A stretch of 8,385 bases of DNA, from NCBI GenBank assembly GCA_026786065.1, contig JAJAYS010000322.1, positions 1 to 8,385 on the forward strand. Reading direction: 5' to 3'. Position numbers and translations under genes: made by a program. The DNA comes from Polaromonas sp. (GTDB lineage Bacteria > Pseudomonadota > Gammaproteobacteria > Burkholderiales > Burkholderiaceae_C). Positions 6,655 to 8,385 of this stretch are shown piece after piece (the first letter of the stretch is position 1; every line of letters begins with the position of its first letter). The notes below the pieces were generated by a model. That model searched no databases, was not told where the DNA came from, and saw only the letters and a program-made list of their open reading frames with translations.

Positions 6655-6689
6655 GGGAGAGGGAAGGACACCCTCACCCCGTCCTTTCC
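6655..6689. repeat. REP-like inverted repeat with two competing stems
   Basis: GGGAGAGGG (6655-6663) pairs with CCCTCACCC (6671-6679) with one mismatch around a 7-base loop. GGAAGGAC (6662-6669) pairs with GTCCTTTCC (6681-6689) with one bulge. The two stems overlap and cannot both form fully. The GGGAGAGGG/CCCTCACCCC wording resembles REP-type palindromes of several proteobacteria. It lies between convergent genes, where such elements or bidirectional terminators are common. Confidence 0.4.
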
Positions 6690-6774
6690 AAAGCGCGACG
6701 GAAAAACAACTGCAAGCGCGAACTCTGGGTGGCTTCCAAAAATCAATAGGTTTTCAGGGTTTGGAGCTCAGGCT

Positions 6775-6784
6775 GCCTGCAGGC
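6775..6784. repeat. 10-bp perfect palindrome
   Basis: GCCTGCAGGC is its own reverse complement. It lies about 65 bp beyond the tex stop in tex transcript direction and has no T-run after it, so I do not call it a terminator. It may be chance in GC-rich DNA. Confidence 0.35.
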
Positions 6785-6810
6785 CGAACCCGCCGCTTTC
6801 ACCGCCCCTT

Positions 6811-6858
6811 CAGCCTGTCAGCCTGTCAGCCTGTCGGCCTGTCGACCTGTCAGCCTTT
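6811..6858. repeat. 8-bp tandem repeat (six units) overlapping the tex stop codon
   Basis: Plus-strand units are CAGCCTGT three times exactly (6811-6834), then CGGCCTGT, CGACCTGT and CAGCCTTT (to 6858), each differing from the core by one or two bases. The last unit contains the TGA stop of tex (6852-6850, minus strand) and its last codons. The period is not a multiple of three, and the exact copies lie in non-coding sequence beyond the stop. This pattern indicates expansion by replication slippage outward from the gene end. Confidence 0.9.
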
Positions 6859-8385
6859 CAACCCCTTCAGCCCCGCCAGCTTGCCGAAAGCCGACTGCAT
6901 CGCGGTGCCTTGCGCCACCGGAGCGGCAGCCTGCGCAACCCGCCCGCCGCTACGCTGACCCGGCCGTGCCGGATCGAAACGGTTTTCCCGCGGTGCATCC
7001 CGCCGTGCAACCGGCTCGCCGAGCTTCATCGTCAAGCCAATCCGCTTGCGCGCGACATCGACCTCGGTCACCCGCACCCTGACAATGTCGCCGGTCTTGA
7101 CCACCTCGCGGGCGTCGCTTACGAAGCGGTCAGCCAGCTGGCTGACGTGGACCAGCCCGTCCTGGTGCACGCCGATATCGATGAACGCGCCGAACGCCGC
7201 CACGTTGCTGACCGTGCCTTCGAGCGTCATGCCCTCCTGCAGGTCGCGGATGTCCTGCACGCCGTCGCTGAAGCGCGCGACTTTGAAGTCGGGGCGCGGG
7301 TCGCGGGCCGGCTTTTCAAGCTCTAACAGGATGTCCCTGACGGTGATGACGCCGAAAGTCGCGTTGGCGAACAGCTCGGGTTTGAGCGCTTTGAGCATGT
7401 CGGCACGGCCCATCAGCTGCGCCACCGGCTGGCCGGTGTGGGCGATGATTTTTTCGACCACCGGATAGGTTTCCGGATGCACGCCGGTCATGTCCAGCGG
7501 GTTGCTGCTGGCGCGCAGGCGCAAAAAGCCGGCGCTCTGCACGAAGGTTTTGGCGCCCAGCCCGGCCACCTTGAGCAGGTCGCTACGCGAGGCAAACGCG
7601 CCGTTTTCGTCACGCCAGCGCACCACCGATTTCGCCACCGTCTGCGACAGGCCCGACACCCGCGCCAGCAGCGGCACGCTGGCGGTGTTCAGATCGACGC
7701 CGACGCGGTTCACGCAGTCTTCCACCACGGCGCTCAGCGTGCGCGCCAGCTCGCTCTGGTTCACGTCGTGCTGGTACTGGCCAACGCCAATCGATTTCGG
7801 ATCGATCTTTACCAGCTCCGCGAGTGGGTCTTGCAGGCGACGCGCGATGCTGGCCGCGCCGCGCAGGCTGACATCGACATCCGGCATCTCCTGCGACGCA
7901 AACTCGCTGGCTGAATAGACCGATGCGCCGGCCTCGCTGACGATCACTTTTTGAATCCCGGTTTGGCTGGAGACGTTTGCAAGCGCAGCGTCGGGGGAGT
8001 CGGCAGCTTCAACCGCTCCGGCCCGTGGGTCGTTTTTCTCAAGCAGCCGAATCAAATCGCCAGCGAGCTTGTCGGTTTCGCGGCTGGCGGTGCCGTTGCC
8101 GATGGCGATCAGGTTGACGCCGTGCTTTTGACACAGCTTGTGCAAGGTGTGCAGCGCGCCGTCCCAGTCCTTGCGCGGCTCGTGTGGGAATACCGTCGCG
8201 GTTTCAACCAGCTTGCCGGTCGCATCGACCACCGCCACCTTGACGCCGGTGCGTATGCCCGGGTCCAGCCCCAACACCACACGCGGCCCGGCAGGCGCCG
8301 CCATCAGCAGGTCGCGCAGGTTATCGGCGAAGACCTTGATCGCGACTTTCTCGGCCTCTTCACGCAACCGCGTGAAGAGGTCACG
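6850..8385 (-). CDS. tex: Tex family protein (S1 RNA-binding domain), N-terminus outside window
   Basis: The minus-strand frame is open from the right edge and gives 511 visible residues; complete Tex proteins are about 770-790, so roughly 270 N-terminal residues are missing. Tex binds nucleic acid and is linked to transcription and RNA turnover. Visible domains are a YqgF/RNase H-like fold starting at [17 protein letters not shown] (38-54) with GNGTASRE (96-103) and [13 protein letters not shown] (149-161). A block with [11 protein letters not shown] (198-208) follows, then helix-hairpin-helix segments at about 225-291. The S1 domain is at about 385-455 ([21 protein letters not shown] in its first half). 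A tail rich in Arg, Pro, Gly and Ala (from about 460) ends GLKGLKG. About 20 extra residues lie near 118-144 compared with the E. coli form as I recall it. A TTG at 8367 is not the start: the frame continues upstream as RDLFTR, and family homology runs through it. Convergent with DUF2891. Confidence 0.97.
   Translation of the reverse strand, partial: RDLFTRLREEAEKVAIKVFADNLRDLLMAAPAGPRVVLGLDPGIRTGVKVAVVDATGKLVETATVFPHEPRKDWDGALHTLHKLCQKHGVNLIAIGNGTASRETDKLAGDLIRLLEKNDPRAGAVEAADSPDAALANVSSQTGIQKVIVSEAGASVYSASEFASQEMPDVDVSLRGAASIARRLQDPLAELVKIDPKSIGVGQYQHDVNQSELARTLSAVVEDCVNRVGVDLNTASVPLLARVSGLSQTVAKSVVRWRDENGAFASRSDLLKVAGLGAKTFVQSAGFLRLRASSNPLDMTGVHPETYPVVEKIIAHTGQPVAQLMGRADMLKALKPELFANATFGVITVRDILLELEKPARDPRPDFKVARFSDGVQDIRDLQEGMTLEGTVSNVAAFGAFIDIGVHQDGLVHVSQLADRFVSDAREVVKTGDIVRVRVTEVDVARKRIGLTMKLGEPVARRDAPRENRFDPARPGQRSGGRVAQAAAPVAQGTAMQSAFGKLAGLKGLKG

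Noticed and set aside
6655..6689. H-type pseudoknot from the two interleaved stems
   Set aside because: The strand order fits, but the connecting loops would be 0-1 base across stems of 6-9 bp, which is sterically implausible. Alternative hairpins are the sounder reading.
6811..6858. CRISPR array
   Set aside because: The units are 8 bp and directly contiguous with no spacers, so this is a simple tandem repeat.
6599..7326. Plus-strand open frames across the tandem repeat and the tex 3' end
   Set aside because: They run opposite tex, have low-complexity repeat-derived translations, and lack ribosome sites.

Overview
The window looks like a chromosomal segment of a GC-rich beta-proteobacterium, most likely Burkholderiales/Comamonadaceae (a Polaromonas-, Rhodoferax- or Variovorax-like organism). 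This rests on base composition, the style of the Tex and family-5 transporter proteins, and an intergenic sequence at about 6561-6618 resembling a repeat I recall from that family. The genus is an inference, since nothing could be searched.

Layout. On the minus strand, from 4146 down to the left edge, lies an oligopeptide/dipeptide-type ABC importer operon. It has a secreted family-5 substrate-binding protein (4146-2542), a 124-bp intercistronic gap with an 11-bp tandem duplication and a GC-rich hairpin, a DppB-like permease (2417-1440), an abutting DppC-like permease (1439-522), and a DppD-like ATPase that starts in a 4-bp ATGA overlap and runs off the window (525-1). The second ATPase (DppF-like), if present, is outside the window.

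Divergent from this operon, across a 154-bp regulatory gap, is a plus-strand pair: an M20D-family metallo-amidohydrolase (4301-5542) and a DUF2891-family protein of unknown function (5539-6546). These are joined by another ATGA overlap, so they are probably translationally coupled. The simplest reading is a scavenging unit: the transporter brings in a peptide or N-acyl-amino-acid-like substrate and the cytoplasmic M20D enzyme cleaves it. DUF2891 would act in the same pathway in an unknown role.

From 6547 to 6849 there is no gene. This 303-bp convergent region holds a probable family-wide intergenic repeat, a REP-like inverted repeat with alternative pairings, a 10-bp palindrome and an 8-bp tandem repeat. 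The tandem repeat runs into the stop codon of the last gene, tex (minus, 8385-6850; N-terminus cut by the right edge), which encodes a nucleic-acid-binding S1-domain protein.

I see no phage, IS, CRISPR or RNA gene. Most of the window is ordinary metabolic and housekeeping sequence. The less-described items are the M20D-DUF2891 coupling and the repeat structures in the non-coding gaps.
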